Origin: Dermanyssus gallinae
Lineage: Eukaryota; Arthropoda; Arachnida; Mesostigmata; Dermanyssidae
Assembly (NCBI GenBank): GCA_003439945.1
Contig: QVRM01004827.1
Span: 92,501-156,500, forward strand
Length of the DNA: 64,000 nucleotides
Reading direction: 5' to 3'
Shown here: positions 1-10,813 of the stretch, piece after piece
How the letters are laid out: every line of letters begins with the position of its first letter
Position numbering within the stretch: position 1 is the stretch's first letter
The notes under the pieces: generated by a model
Seen by the model: only the letters and a program-made list of their open reading frames with translations
Databases searched by the model: none
What the model was told of the DNA's origin: nothing
Made by a program: the position numbers and the translations under genes

Positions 1-430
1 CAAAGAGTCAACAAAGAGGCAATTGCAGATGCATCGTGTTCCACCATGACAACGCCCGTCCGCTTTCTCGCCTGCCCGCATTCATCTGTGGTTATCTGTC
101 CCAAATTGCTACATTTCTGAAATGATATTCTACCACAGTCACCTCTTACTGTAGAGTGCTGACCTTGTGTAGTGCCTACCTTTAGATTATCATGTTTTGC
201 TTACATCCGAATTCGAATTTGAGCGAAGAAAACTGCGAACGTTTAGAGAGGACGTACGTAACAGACCACCTTGTCTACTTAGTTGCTTTGACGAGAGATT
301 CCGAAAGAACAACATTTTCTCACTGAGCGAGTGTTAAACTAAGCCAGAACTGTATGACTGTTCCGATTCATATACATTTATATACAAAACACTCAATTAG
401 TGCGAGTTAGGTGGCAAGCCTGTAACATGG
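1..430 (+). mobile_element. Degenerate mariner-family transposase fragment
   Basis: Around positions 37-60 the plus strand reads FHHDNARP, the second catalytic Asp motif of mariner/Tc1 transposases. Further on, near 185-290, a broken frame reads DYHV and LRTFREDVRN, which resemble the third-Asp region and the block after it. Stops and frameshifts interrupt it and no terminal repeats were found, so it is a dead 3' half cut by the window edge. The assignment rests on short motifs only. Confidence 0.45.
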
Positions 431-817
431 GATCATGCCTATGATGCCAATGAAGAAATACTAAGCAGTGAATTATTTCCTGAATAAAGCTAAAGGAAGC
501 AGGTGTCTTTCCAAACTAAGCAACATGACGGAGAACAAATGAAAACGTATACATGATTGTGTGTATTTTTGTCTATATGGTTTGTTTTTTACTTGTCTGT
601 CCGTCTATCGTTAATTCGCATGAACGGTTTAGTGCAGATATCATATCTAGGTAGTTACATTGGTTGGTGCATAGATACAATAAAAAGAAAATGGTCGACA
701 AATTTTGCAAGCATTCGTACATTTGCTGCGGCGAGAGCGCTATGGAGGGAGATGGCTTATGTAGAGGAAATTGAAATTTCGACTACTGCCTTAGATTGCC
801 TGGATGCGAAAAGCAGT

Positions 818-1080
818 CCCGTGGACGTTTAATCTTGGCTGAGAGTCAGCCCCGAAAACTTTACTTTATAGTAGTAATACTATTAGTAGTACGGGGGGGG
901 GGTATGTCCAGCCGGTGGTGGCGTGATTCACGTGCGTCCACGGGTTCGATCCCTGCCGTTGCACATTTCTATTTACTGAGGTCCGTCCTATGAAGCAATG
1001 CGAGAGCGGTTACGTGAACGTTAAATGTTGGCTGAGAAGAGTCTGCCCGGAAAACCCGAGTTATCTTTTCTTAGTACGGT
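818..1080 (+). repeat. Imperfect direct repeat pair flanking a tRNA-like B box
   Basis: The sequence at 821-845 (GTGGACGTTTAATCTTGGCT...) recurs imperfectly at 1014-1038 (GTGAACGTTAAATGTTGGCT...). Between them lie a poly-G run (893-902) and a perfect pol III B-box-like string GGTTCGATCC at 943-952. This looks like the remnant of a SINE or the end of a retroelement. No clear A box or complete tRNA fold could be drawn. Confidence 0.35.
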
Positions 1081-1139
1081 AGGTGTAGCAAAAAGCTCTT
1101 TTTGAACGTAAATCGAAAGCAATAATGCATCGTTGGTTA

Positions 1140-2205
1140 TTGTCGCATTGAGTTTGTTTCACTAGTTGAGCTCTCGCAGACAGCCAAGTGCCTGGGGCTC
1201 GTTCTCCAGGAAAATCTGAAGTGGCATCCCCACATAGAATATATTGCACCCAAGTGCTATGCTGTTATATCGGCGCTGCGCAGAATGAAATTGATTGGGG
1301 TCCCCACAGAGGGCTTGCTTCTGGTGTACAAGGCCGTGTTCTTACCGGTACTATGCTATGGTATTCTTCTCTGGGGTGGTGGATATGACGGAATTCTCCG
1401 GAGAGTCAGAGTAATTCAGAATGATGCACTTTAGAGCAATTTTTTCTAGGAGACGGAGAGATTCGGTCCATGATTTATTTACTCTATATAGCCTACTCAA
1501 GGTGGAACAAATTTACACGCTGCGGGCTTCTATGCTAGCATATCAAACTTCGCGAGGTATTGTACCAGCGGAGATTGCGTTTCCACTAATTCCTACCTCA
1601 AATCGGACATCAGCTAGGCGTGCAACTTCTTTCGCAGTGCCCTCAGTGTCCTTGAAGACTAGTCAACACTCACTTGCATGCCGCCTCCCCGAAACTTGGA
1701 CTAGAATTCCTAAAAATATTAGATGCCTCACATCGAAGCACCTCTTTGCTCGCGAAGTAAAAAATGGCTTTTAATTTCACAGTCTGAATCGGGCTGATGA
1801 TCTAGTTATATCCTAAATCGGGGTTATTAGTGCTCTTTATAAGAAATCATCTTCCCAAATTAAATTTGTTTTTAATTTTTCAGTGTGTTTTTACCTGACG
1901 TCGTTGTGTATTATGTAGATGCTGTATGAGTGTATCAATTCACTTGCGCGTATATGTGAGCGCGTGTTGCCTCACCTAATGCTGTACATTGTAACAAACG
2001 CTGTATAGACATCCTGGTGATGATGTTTATTGTGACTATGTATTGTGTAATTGCGCTTATTCAAGGCATTCTTTGAAATATTGGTGAGTGTGACTTTTGT
2101 CTCGGTGATTGATTTATTTTGTTACCATTTTTATTTACCGAGAACTTAAGCATTGCAAAATGCAGTTCCGTTGAATAAACCACGTTTGAAACTTGAAACT
2201 TGAAA
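1140..2205 (+). mobile_element. 3' end of a CR1/Jockey-like non-LTR retrotransposon
   Basis: From about 1175 to 1775 the plus strand encodes, across frameshifts, the C-terminal part of a non-LTR retrotransposon ORF2: a thumb-like segment (LGLVLQENLKWHPH), then VYKAVFLPVLCYGILLW and the region after it, ending at a stop near 1774. The following AT-rich stretch ends near 2205 in a short tandem tail (TTGAAACTTGAAACTTGAAAA), which is how CR1-group elements commonly terminate. It is 5'-truncated and dead. It lies upstream of the first visible scaffold exon, outside the 27-kb duplication. Confidence 0.65.
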
Positions 2206-2724
2206 ACCTTCAGCCATATTTGTACTGTAGCATTGCTGCTACGAAATACCATGCCATATCATGTCATTGCCGCCTGCTCTGCCCCGTTTAGCGTTGTTGG
2301 CATAGAACTTCCTACTCGTTAATATTACCAGCAAACGGCGTTGTCTAACAATATTTAGTATTGTAAAGGTTCTTTTTGCAATAGCGTACATCCACGTTCC
2401 GGTAGGAAACATCTAGCAAATATATATATATATATATATATATATACATGTTCCTAGAGGGACTTTGCGGTGTACCTACACTGATGTATTCCACCTCTTT
2501 TGCTGCCCGATTATCCTAATTTAAAGCTAATGCCCCGATTTTAGGTTATAGAGGTGTAATCTTTAGCAACTGTTTGGTCAGCTTTTACCGCGACAGCCTT
2601 CTAGTGTACTCTGTCTTAGTGCTGTGTTTATGACACACTCGCTGGCGGCATTGTGATCGTATATGCCCTTGAAGGTTGAAGACAGTTGCATTTTGTTTAA
2701 CTTTCCTGTTTTTTATGTTTGCAG
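2206..2724 (+). other. Intron sequence with AT microsatellite
   Basis: No coding potential is visible. It contains an (AT)n array at 2419-2446 and ends with a pyrimidine-rich acceptor (TTTATGTTTGCAG) at 2724, immediately before the first scaffold exon. It is probably the 3' end of an intron whose upstream exon lies left of the window. Confidence 0.5.
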
Positions 2725-2966
2725 AACCTTGACAAATGGAAGTCAGCGCGTCGCCAAAGGGTGCCCGAGCGCCTCCTAAGCCGGGCTGAGGAGGCGAAAC
2801 GTCTCCTCGAGGACGAGGAGGCCCGCAAGATCCGCAAGGTCAAGACGTTCTCCGAGATGATGCAGCAGAGACAAAGCAGGCAACAGGCCGCGTCGCACCT
2901 CGCCTACAACCTCAACTTCTTCAGCCACGACCAGATACCACCGCACCACGACGAAGACGATATCCA
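2725..2966 (+). CDS. smash: Scaffold gene copy 1, exon with N-terminal LDKWK helical block
   Basis: The acceptor TTTGCAG ends at 2724 and the donor is TATCCA|GTTAGT at 2966/2967. The exon holds 80 codons plus two bases, and the phase fits the next exon, which starts with one base. It begins NLDKWKSARRQRV and continues as a strongly charged helix (AEEAKRLLEDEEARKIRK). From memory, LMO7/LIMCH1 proteins carry a similar LDKWK-containing conserved block (the DUF4757 region). This exon lies left of the 27-kb duplication and has no second copy in the window. Confidence 0.7.
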
Positions 2967-3262
2967 GTTAGTATCGTAGTTCATTCGATTATTCGATTCG
3001 ATTCGTCTTCGTCTTCGCACATACGAACAGTCGTCGACGCTAGTGAAGAGAGTGCACTTTGAATCGATTTGAATAGATCATGGCCTTGCTGCGGTCCTTC
3101 GTAGGTTGGTCGTCAGAATCCAATTATGATGACGGAGCGGTGTGGACTGGCGCGATTGATCTACACCCACCTCTGGCAGGGTTGTGTGTGTGGCAGCTCC
3201 AGACATATGCGTAGAATAGAACAGGGTCTAAGATTGTTTGTCATTTGTTTTCTTTTTCCTAG

Positions 3263-3750
3263 CTTCGACGAAGAGAACAAGGAGAACGGGTTGGCGCGGC
3301 ATAAGCGGCTCACGACGGCAGACTCGGTAGACAGTCAATCAGAGGGCAAATCGTCGGACGGCACTTCGGAAGAGCGCTTGGGTTCCGAGGGCTCGCAGGG
3401 CTCTGAGGAACGACTTGCGTCGCCCGTTGACACGTGGCCGGCCGACTCTGGCGTCGACTCGCTCAGCGGCAGCGGAAGCGCAGCTGGTACTGTCAGCTAT
3501 TGCAGTGCGGAACGCGATGCCACCACAGCACTCGACACGTCGATGACGCCGAATGCCGAAACGTCGAAAGATGCTTGCTCTTCGATGCCATTTCGATACG
3601 CTTCTACGGCGGTGTTACCGCCAAAAGACGACACTCCATCGAACCCGAACGAAGTTATCATTCGATTGTCGATTAATCCGTCATCGGACATTTTTGGCTT
3701 TACTCTCACTCAGAATGGACAAAAGGTCATCGTGGAGTCTGTGGATGAAG
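3263..3750 (+). CDS. smash: Scaffold gene copy 1, exon 2: Ser-rich linker and first half of PDZ
   Basis: The acceptor TTTTTCCTAG ends at 3262 and the donor GATGAAG|GTTCGT follows 3750. The exon is 1+486+1 bases. It encodes an acidic, Ser-rich disordered stretch (DSVDSQSEGKSSDGTSEE, then DSGVDSLSGSGSA) and then the first PDZ strands: NEVIIRLSINPSSDIFGFTL with FGFT as the carboxylate-binding loop, then QKVIVESVDE. The intron falls inside the PDZ domain, and joining to 3988 gives VDE-DGVADLAGLKKCDEVISLNG, the expected middle of a PDZ fold. Confidence 0.85.
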
Positions 3751-3987
3751 GTTCGTTGCTCTGATGTTGGCCCTACTTGTTATACAACCCCTTAGATGCG
3801 ATGATAGAGCGGCCTCTAAATTCCGCACAGGAGGAATACGGTTATGTTCACAGCACTAACAACTGTTTCAACACTGCTCAAGTCCAAGTAAGTCCAACAG
3901 AGTCGATTAGGTTTGTTGGATGCACTAGTTTGTTGTATTGTATCGTCTCGGTTGTACCCTAACGCTGGTCTAACGTAATCGTTACAG

Positions 3988-6242
3988 ATGGAGTGGCGGA
4001 CCTAGCAGGTTTGAAAAAGTGTGATGAAGTCATTTCGCTCAACGGAGTACTAGCCGATTCGCCCGGAAGTGTGCCGTCATCGATGGACCTCGCACTGATG
4101 ACCGGCCAGCTAGAGATGGTGATATATAGAGCAGATGCACAAGCCGAGGAGAGCGCCGAAGAGGTGGAGCGGCGAACGAATTTCAAGCGGAAACTGGCCA
4201 GGTTCTGCTCAGGTGAGCTCGGACAAAACGAGGCCGGCGGCGACAAACAGCTCGCTAATGAGGTAATTATCGAGCCGAAATTGGTGGAACGACGTAAGTC
4301 ACAACTCTTCATCCAGGCACTGCAGATGGAGCAGGATGAGGAGCGGGACAGCGAACATGCGGCCATCAGGGATCCGAGTCGCCAGCATTCGATCGATGTG
4401 CCTGTCGAGGAGCAGCTTGTGCTCAAGCGAAAGAACTCGTTGTCCCAGTCTCTAGCTGAGTCCGCAGCGGTTGAAAAGAAGTCGCCCGTCGAAGACATTG
4501 AACCGCAGATCATCGAGCGTAAAAAAGCCGAGTTTATTCGGCAAGCCAGTTCCGACAACATCGTGAAGAGAATTGACGCCAAGTCCGAGATAGTCGTCGA
4601 GCAACATCTCGTTCTTCAGCGAAAGGCGTCAATTGAAAGCGCCGCACAGCGAACCGAGGAGACCCGCGTTGTGGATTTGCCATCGGTGGCAGTCGCCCTC
4701 ATCAAGGCCTCGATCGAGAATAACAACAACAATAATAACAACATTCATTACAATAATAATGCCCCACCACCGGGCGACTCTCAACCGGGCAAGCCGAAGC
4801 CGCCATCTGTGGACGTTGAAACGACTCTGGAAGAGCGTAAGGCAAGCTTCTTCGAGCAGTCGGGGGGCCGGGTCGAGCGGACGGCCGTCGACCATCTGCA
4901 TATCGAGCCGCGACTGCTGGCCCAGCGTAAGGCCAACTTTCTGGAGAGCGCTGAAGCTGCGCAGAAGCCCGAACGTAGCCTCGACATCGATATTCGGCCG
5001 AAGCTGCTCGAACAGCGCAAGGCGAACTTCCTCGAGAACGTCAGCAAAAAGGAAAAGCCAGCGCCGGAGATCGGCATCGAACCGAAGACGGTCGAACGAA
5101 AGCTGTTGGCTCTGCAGATTAGTTCCGAGGTCGCTCCGACGCCGTTCTCGTCTGAGCAGCGCAAAGTGGAGCTGACCCTGAACAGCATGCAGTCGAAGCC
5201 TCGAATCGAGGTCGCGATCGAGCCGGATCTGATCCGCAAACGCAAAGAGGCTCTCTTCTGTTCGTCCTCGCAGACGAACGATATCGAGAGACGTCGCGCC
5301 AAGCTCGCCAACATCGAGGCTGAAGTGTACGGCACTTTACAGGAGTTAGACGGTGGAGGAGCAGGAGGAGGAGGAGGAGAACGTCGGCAGCAGCAGCCGC
5401 AGCACCCTTCCGTAGTAACGCCGACGACCCCAACGATGCCTCCATCCGCTACAGTCTGTACAGTGTCGCCGCCGCCGCCGCCGGCGATCGAGAGAAGAAC
5501 AACTCCTGAAGGAGATGATGCTGCTGCTCCTGCTTCATCGTACGGAATTATGCGTTCGGGACTCGACGGCTCAATGAACTCTGTTCGCTCGCCTGTTGAC
5601 CACTCGGAGAGCACGATCAGCGAAGACTCACGCAGTGTCAGCTCGGCCACGACGACCGTGACCGAGGTGCGACGCGAGGTCGGAAACGCTATGCTGTCTT
5701 CGGTCGCCTCTGGCTCGCTGTTCTCGCCGGTATCCGAGCGCAACGAGTCACCGGCACACTTGTCCGATTTGTCTCCCGATAGCGAACTAGCGCCCAGCTC
5801 GAGAAGCGAGGCACTTCACCGTGCCGTCGATTCGTCGCCAGAGATCAAGGGTGTTGTTGTTGTCGACTACAGCGAAATGGAGGCGCGTGAGAGCTCTCCC
5901 GAGCCGTCGCCATTGGTACCTGGCGCACGACGAGAGCTGTCAGACATCGTTCTCGAATCACCGCCGAGCGACCGTGGCCTAGACTGTTTTTCTACAGAGG
6001 CCGTCAGTTCGCCGAATCCGGATCCAACCAGTAGCCGGATCAAAGACGCTGGACACACACCGTGGAACCGGCAGCAGCGTCAGGAGTCTGAGCGTCACTT
6101 ACGACCCGCCCATAATACCGTTGCACCGCATGAAGTTGACCCTAAACAGGTCCATATCGAGCAAACGAGAGAGAGATTTCTTGGACACGACAGCGCTAGC
6201 AACAATGCCGATCACTGGAAGGAGCCGGTTACCGGCAGTAAC
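3988..6242 (+). CDS. smash: Scaffold gene copy 1, exon 3: second half of PDZ and RKA repeat region
   Basis: The acceptor CGTTACAG ends at 3987 and the donor AAC|GTACGT follows 6242. The exon has 2 bases plus 751 codons, without a stop. The first 50 residues finish the PDZ domain (GLKKCDEVISLNG, MTGQLEMVIYR). The next 400 or so contain about eleven degenerate copies of a motif around [IV]EPxLLxxRKAxF, for example IEPRLLAQRKANFLES and IRPKLLEQRKANFLEN, plus a polyAsn tract. The rest is Ser/Pro-rich with a polyGly run and a polyPro run. I do not recognise the repeat. Several in-frame indels distinguish it from copy 2, as expected for low-complexity coding sequence. Confidence 0.85.
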
Positions 6243-6910
6243 GTACGTACATTGTCCTTATTTTCGTTGACCAATTCCCTTCTTCGACTGACGCTCAAAT
6301 GAATGACCAATACTTGGTCTAAAATGGGCACCTAAGAGCAGCTTTGTAGTCACGTCAACAAAGCCTACCTATATTTATAGAATAAAGTACTTTCCTAAAG
6401 TATTTTCCGGCTGCCTGTGTGCATGCTTGTTCCAGCTGGCGTAATTTACAAAGTATATTCTAAATTTTCAAAACGGTTTCGGTTGACGAATGGTTTACTC
6501 AACGTGCAAGCATATAATAGAGTGGTCGAGCCCTACTAACTCAGTATCCACATAATGTTGAGCATATTTGGAGTTTGAACAAATGTTTCTTAGTGTTCAT
6601 ATTTTTATCTTCCTCCATCCACCGCTTCGTTGGTCGTCTCTATCGCCAATACTGGCAGCTATCGCATTGCTGCGTATTCCCCAATTCGCAGTCCGGGTGC
6701 AGGAATGGCAATGCCGGCATTACTCGATATTGGCAAGCTTTTTCAGTTATCCCAGAGAGCTTGACCGTCTTCACCGAACGGCTGTCTCAGTAATGCTACA
6801 GTATCGAGGAGTGTTTATTGACAGTACTACTGTATCGACTGCTGTCGATGCAGCAATGCTATTGATGTATTTATTCGCTCAACTACACGTGCGTGCTTCC
6901 GCTCCTTCAG
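6243..6910 (+). other. Intron with unusually divergent patch between copies
   Basis: This is the intron between exons 3 and 4 (donor AAC|GTACGT, acceptor CTCCTTCAG). From about 6440 to 6780 the sequence differs from copy 2 (33441-33770) at many sites and small indels, while the sequence on either side is nearly identical. No coding function is seen. Confidence 0.7.
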
Positions 6911-7928
6911 GTCTACGATACGGTGGGCCATCGCGATGCGGAACGAGGCGAGCTCGAGCGTGGAGGTGCACTGTCGACGAGAACCTCAGCAACGGCCACA
7001 GCAGCAGCAGCAACAGCAGCTTCGCGATCAACGTCGTCGTGTGCGGTGGCTCGAATAACTTCGCCAGCGTCACCACCTCTCCACCATCAACGCGCCATCA
7101 TCCGGTCGCAGCTGGCCGCGTCTATCGAGGCAGAGGTGCGCGTAAGGACGTCGCCCGCCGCCGTCGCTGCCGAAGAGCAGCTCTACGGTAACGCGGAAAT
7201 GATCGGCTCAGGCGAACAGTTGTACCAGGTACCACACTCCACTGTTACTGTTGCTACTACAGCTACTACGAGTACCATTGCTACTAGGTTCGACGACGAG
7301 CCCCACGGGCTGCGACTTCGACCTGTATGACCAGCTACCGACACAACCTCCGAAGGGTCTTAAGAAAGGTCCCGCACCGCCGCCTCCTTCCAACGTCGCG
7401 CCATACGGCCAAGCCGAGGAGCTCTATGAGAATGCGCCACAGCTAAACCGACAACAGCACATGTACCTCGGGCCTTACCAGGAACAGCAACAACAACAAC
7501 AACAGCAGCAGCCGCTGCCACTGCCGCCGCCGCAGCAACAACAACAGCAGCAGCAAATGGCTGTAGGTCGAACTGGAGGCTCTGGCGCAATGGTGCAAAT
7601 GGCCACCACAGTAACCACGAGCCAGGCTAGCTTACAGGGTAGCCAAGCGCGATTCGGACCTAGCTTTAGCGAACACTCATCGCCACAGCAGCAGCAGCAG
7701 CAACATGAACTGCAGTTGTACGGCAGCGAGGTTCGACGCAGCCATGAGGCGCCTCCAGCACCGTTTTATGGCGGCGGCAGTAGTGGCGGCGGCGACATGT
7801 CGTCCTCATCGGCCCTCGTCAGACGTCGCGACAATTCGGCTCTACGACACGAGCGGAAGAGCTACCACGAAGGTACGGTGACTTACCCCGCCTACGACTA
7901 CCTTCCACAGTCGGTGGTACAGCATCAG

Positions 7929-7960
<32 letters not shown>

Positions 7961-8368
7961 GCATCAGCTGCGGCACCACAGCCAGTCGCCGTCATCGGGA
8001 GCATCGGCGACCTATGCATGCACGGAGGATATCTATGAGAACACGCGCAAATACGCGAAATCCTGCGAGGACATCTACGCCAACAGCAACCAGCTGGCCA
8101 GGCCGTCAGCTGGCTCTGCTCATCTTCTCGCCGGCAAAGTGACTGGCGGCGACCTGCCTTTGACCGGCGGCTCCAGCGGCACGAGCGGCTACGGACACGA
8201 GATCTACGAGAACGTCGAAACGTACGCCAAAACGAGAGACTACCTCAACAACCTACGAAAGCCGTCAGTCGCCGAAGACTTCTACGAAACGCCGAGAACA
8301 GTTCACGAGCATGGCCATGGAATTCTGTCGGCCTCAGTGAACAAGCCCGCCCTCGAAGCTTTACAAAG
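6911..8368 (+). CDS. smash: Scaffold gene copy 1, exon 4: tyrosine-motif and polyQ region, frameshifted
   Basis: The acceptor CTCCTTCAG ends at 6910 and the donor CAAAG|GTATCG follows 8368. The exon is 1458 bp, whereas the phases of its neighbours require 3n+2. Copy 2 (1472 bp) fits and is open throughout. An extra A at 7286 (GCTACTAGGTTCG here, GCTACTGGTTCG in copy 2) shifts the frame and gives a TGA at 7328-7330 after 139 codons. Downstream of the shift the other frame still encodes the Tyr array (ELYENAP, DIYENTRKYAK, DIYANS, EIYENVETYAK, DFYETP) and several polyQ tracts. This is either a true loss-of-function insertion or an assembly error. Confidence 0.8.
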
Positions 8369-9103
8369 GTATCGTGCATTACATTTCATCTCGCATTGTT
8401 CTAGCGTACGTAGCGTTTGAGTGCAGTGATCTTGTTTGTTCGTTTTTTTTTAATTAGGCAGTTGCATTGTCTGAATAAATCACGTCATTTACACTAACTG
8501 AGTCCGTGAGACGTCCTGAGGTTGAATGGTTTAATCCTTCATTTGCCCTCAGTGGGCCTCTTAGCAGCTCCATCCGACTCCTCTCACTCACAAATTGGGG
8601 AATTCATTGTGATTAGTTAGCATCGGGAGGGAGCTGAAGCTTATTATCGGCGAAACGGCTGGTGGTTATATAATAGTAGTGATTTTAGATCCAACTCTGT
8701 GTGTCCAGCTCACTTACTATGGGTCGTCAGCAGAGCATTTCGATCTGGGTAAGTTTGGTCATAGGTTTGTCTTGTGGAACGACACAAATTCATGAAGATC
8801 TGTGTAGCGCATTTAGGTGCATTATTTGCGGCCAACGGAATACGTATTTAGTGAACAGGTATACGTTACAAAGCGAATATATATTTTAGTAGTAGTGGTA
8901 ACAGTACAGGAGTTGTCACGTTGCTATGTACATTGGAAGACTAGCAGCGTCATGTCCTCGAGATATTCGAGTTTGCCTACGTGCGCTACACGGTGGACAC
9001 TGTGCATAGACAAACACACACACGCACATATATATGAATATGCATAGACATTGTGTTTGTATCATCGTCTTTCATGTGTGTGTAATTCACGTCATTCCTG
9101 CAG
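8369..9103 (+). other. Intron
   Basis: Non-coding sequence between scaffold exons 4 and 5, ending in acceptor CATTCCTGCAG at 9103. It holds the left breakpoint region (TCATG near 8951-8955) whose counterpart in unit 2 was used for the nested 7-kb duplication. Nothing else was recognised. Confidence 0.6.
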
Positions 9104-9271
9104 GTCCCGTAATCAGCCGTACGTGGCTGGAGTTAGTGGCGTGCCTGGTAGAGCCGAGTCAACCAAGTTTGTGCCGCAGCGCAAGAGTGCCGACAGTTTG
9201 CGCGATGAGTCACCTCGACAGCTCACGGCCGAACTCGGCGCCAAAAAGAAACCTCACCAGCCGGGCAACAA
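9104..9271 (+). CDS. smash: Scaffold gene copy 1, exon 5
   Basis: The exon starts with one base completing an AGG codon after CCTGCAG and ends at AACAA|GTAAGC, a strong donor, for 168 bp. It encodes SRNQPYVAGVSGVPGR..., a basic Ser/Lys/Pro-rich stretch ending KKKPHQPGNK. The exit phase fits the exon at 9505 directly, skipping the in-between sequence at 9390-9500, which would add an early stop. Confidence 0.8.
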
Positions 9272-9504
9272 GTAAGCAGTTGGGACAGTAACAACGCCTA
9301 TTAGTGTAGGAGTTTTGACGAATTGATTTGTAAATGCAGTTCAGACTCGACGGCGTTGTGTACTGCGTATTTGTGTCGTTCGCAGCTACGCGTTATACGC
9401 TTCAGAAAATAATTGAACAGAAGCAGCTACTCGCTACGAAAGGAAAGCCGAAAGTTATGTCTTGTCGCAGCTTACCGTGATCACTCATCTAACCTTTTGC
9501 ACAG

Positions 9505-10056
9505 GACCTTCAACGCCAATCACTGGCTCATTCAAGAGGCGGAGATGCGCCGCCAACTGGAAGCGCAGAATCTCGGCTTCGGAGGAGGCCAGCTTACTAC
9601 AGCCACGCCATCGTCATCGTCCCAACTTGCAGGAACGACGGCAGTCGCGCAGGCTGGACTGCCGATGGGTGGAATTGTGCTCCCGCAGAGTGCCGGTCAA
9701 CATCAGCCACAACAACAACATCCACAACAGCAACTGTCGAACTCGACTTCAGCAGGAGGTTCATCGATCGCGATGATTCAAGCGGGCGTCTCAGTGACGG
9801 ACCGAGCGCTCAGTGGAGGCAGCGGCGGCGGCGGTGGTGGTGGTGGTAACGTGCCGAATCATCAATCAGCCAGTGGAATGGATGACGTCAAGTCAGGGCC
9901 GGTTGTCAGCTCAGCACCAACGATGCCAGCCTTGTCTGGACCTCAACGAAAGACGGTTCAGACCAGCTCGCTGAACGGGCCACCAACCGCGTCGATGATC
10001 GGGGCACCGGGAGCTGCCGGTGAGCCCGTTGTCCAGCCGCTGGCCATCTCTGGAAA
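9505..10056 (+). CDS. smash: Scaffold gene copy 1, exon 6: NHWLIQEAE helix and Gly/Gln-rich linker
   Basis: The acceptor TTTTGCACAG ends at 9504 and the donor GGAAA|GTACGC follows 10056, giving 552 bp. It opens with TFNANHWLIQEAEMRRQLEA, a probable amphipathic helix, then a disordered Gln/Ser/Gly-rich stretch with a polyGly run whose length differs among the three copies. It ends ISGK and joins the LIM exon to give SGKKRCSLC, very like the LMO7 junction into its LIM domain. Confidence 0.8.
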
Positions 10057-10268
10057 GTACGCATCGTAGTTTGGTATTCTTATTCCTCTTTTTCTTATAT
10101 ATATATTCACAGCTATCGAAGCCACATTAACAGCGGCGCAATTCGAGCCGTGTGTAGGTAGGGGAGACACTGCCTGGCAGCTTCGGCGGCCGTCGTTCGT
10201 CTGAACTCTACTACTTCTAACTACTATTACAACTGCTGCTGCTGCTAATGCGTGTGTGTTATTTGCAG

Positions 10269-10465
10269 AAAGCGCTGCTCGCTGTGTTCGACGGAGCTGG
10301 GCCGTGGTGCGGCAATGGTGATCGAGTCGCTGCAGCTGCACTTTCACCTGTCCTGCTTCCGGTGCTGCGTGTGCCGCCAGCAACTCGGTAACGGCACGTG
10401 CGGTACGGATGTTCGCGTGCGCAACTCGAAGCTGCACTGCCACAACTGCTACTCGAACGATGAAG
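10269..10465 (+). CDS. smash: Scaffold gene copy 1, exon 7: LIM domain
   Basis: The acceptor GTTATTTGCAG ends at 10268 and the donor GATGAAG|GTATTA follows 10465. It encodes a single complete LIM domain: CSLC, then 19 residues, HLSC, FRC and CVC, then 21 residues, and CHNC, so all eight zinc ligands are present. The core ELGRGAAMVIESL and TDVRVRN is close to the LMO7/LIMCH1 LIM domain and sets the family assignment. The exon is identical at protein level in all three copies. Confidence 0.9.
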
Positions 10466-10813
10466 GTATTAGGCCTGTATGTCTGTCTGTCTGCCTGTCT
10501 GCTTTTGTTTTTTAAGGACTAACTGGAAAATGCGGTACGCACACGGTGCGGACACCACCGCAGAGAACTCGTCTGCCAGTGTGGGCCGGCAGTCGGAAGG
10601 ACTCCAACTTACGAAAAAAAAACAGTCATTTCTCAATCCCCACAACCAATCGGGAACTGCATAAGCATAAACGATCGAAGGGGAGAGTAGTCAACTGCAA
10701 ACGATCGAAGGGGGAGAGTAGTTTAAGAATTTAGCTACCCCTGAGATGTCCCACGGGATGATGTCATGTAATAACGGTTTTTCTGCTCCTTGGCGCGCAG
10801 GATGTTCTCCATA

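Noticed and set aside
943..952. tRNA gene suggested by the perfect B box GGTTCGATCC
   Set aside because: No acceptor stem or clear A box could be paired; kept only as a SINE-like remnant.
3959..4582. Long antisense open frames over scaffold exon 3 (also 4781-5743, 30967-31590, 31789-32745)
   Set aside because: They are shadows of the GC-rich, repeat-bearing coding strand; composition is Ser/Arg-rich and no domain is seen.
9390..9504. Possible extra exon after CGTTCGCAG reading RYTLQKIIEQKQLLATK
   Set aside because: The attractive frame does not fit the phase of the 9271 donor, and the frame that fits stops quickly; direct splicing 9271 to 9505 is in phase.
9958..10443. 161-codon minus-strand frame over exon 6 and LIM (copies at 36967 and 43947)
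   Set aside because: Overlaps the confidently identified LIM exon; no homology; a shadow frame.
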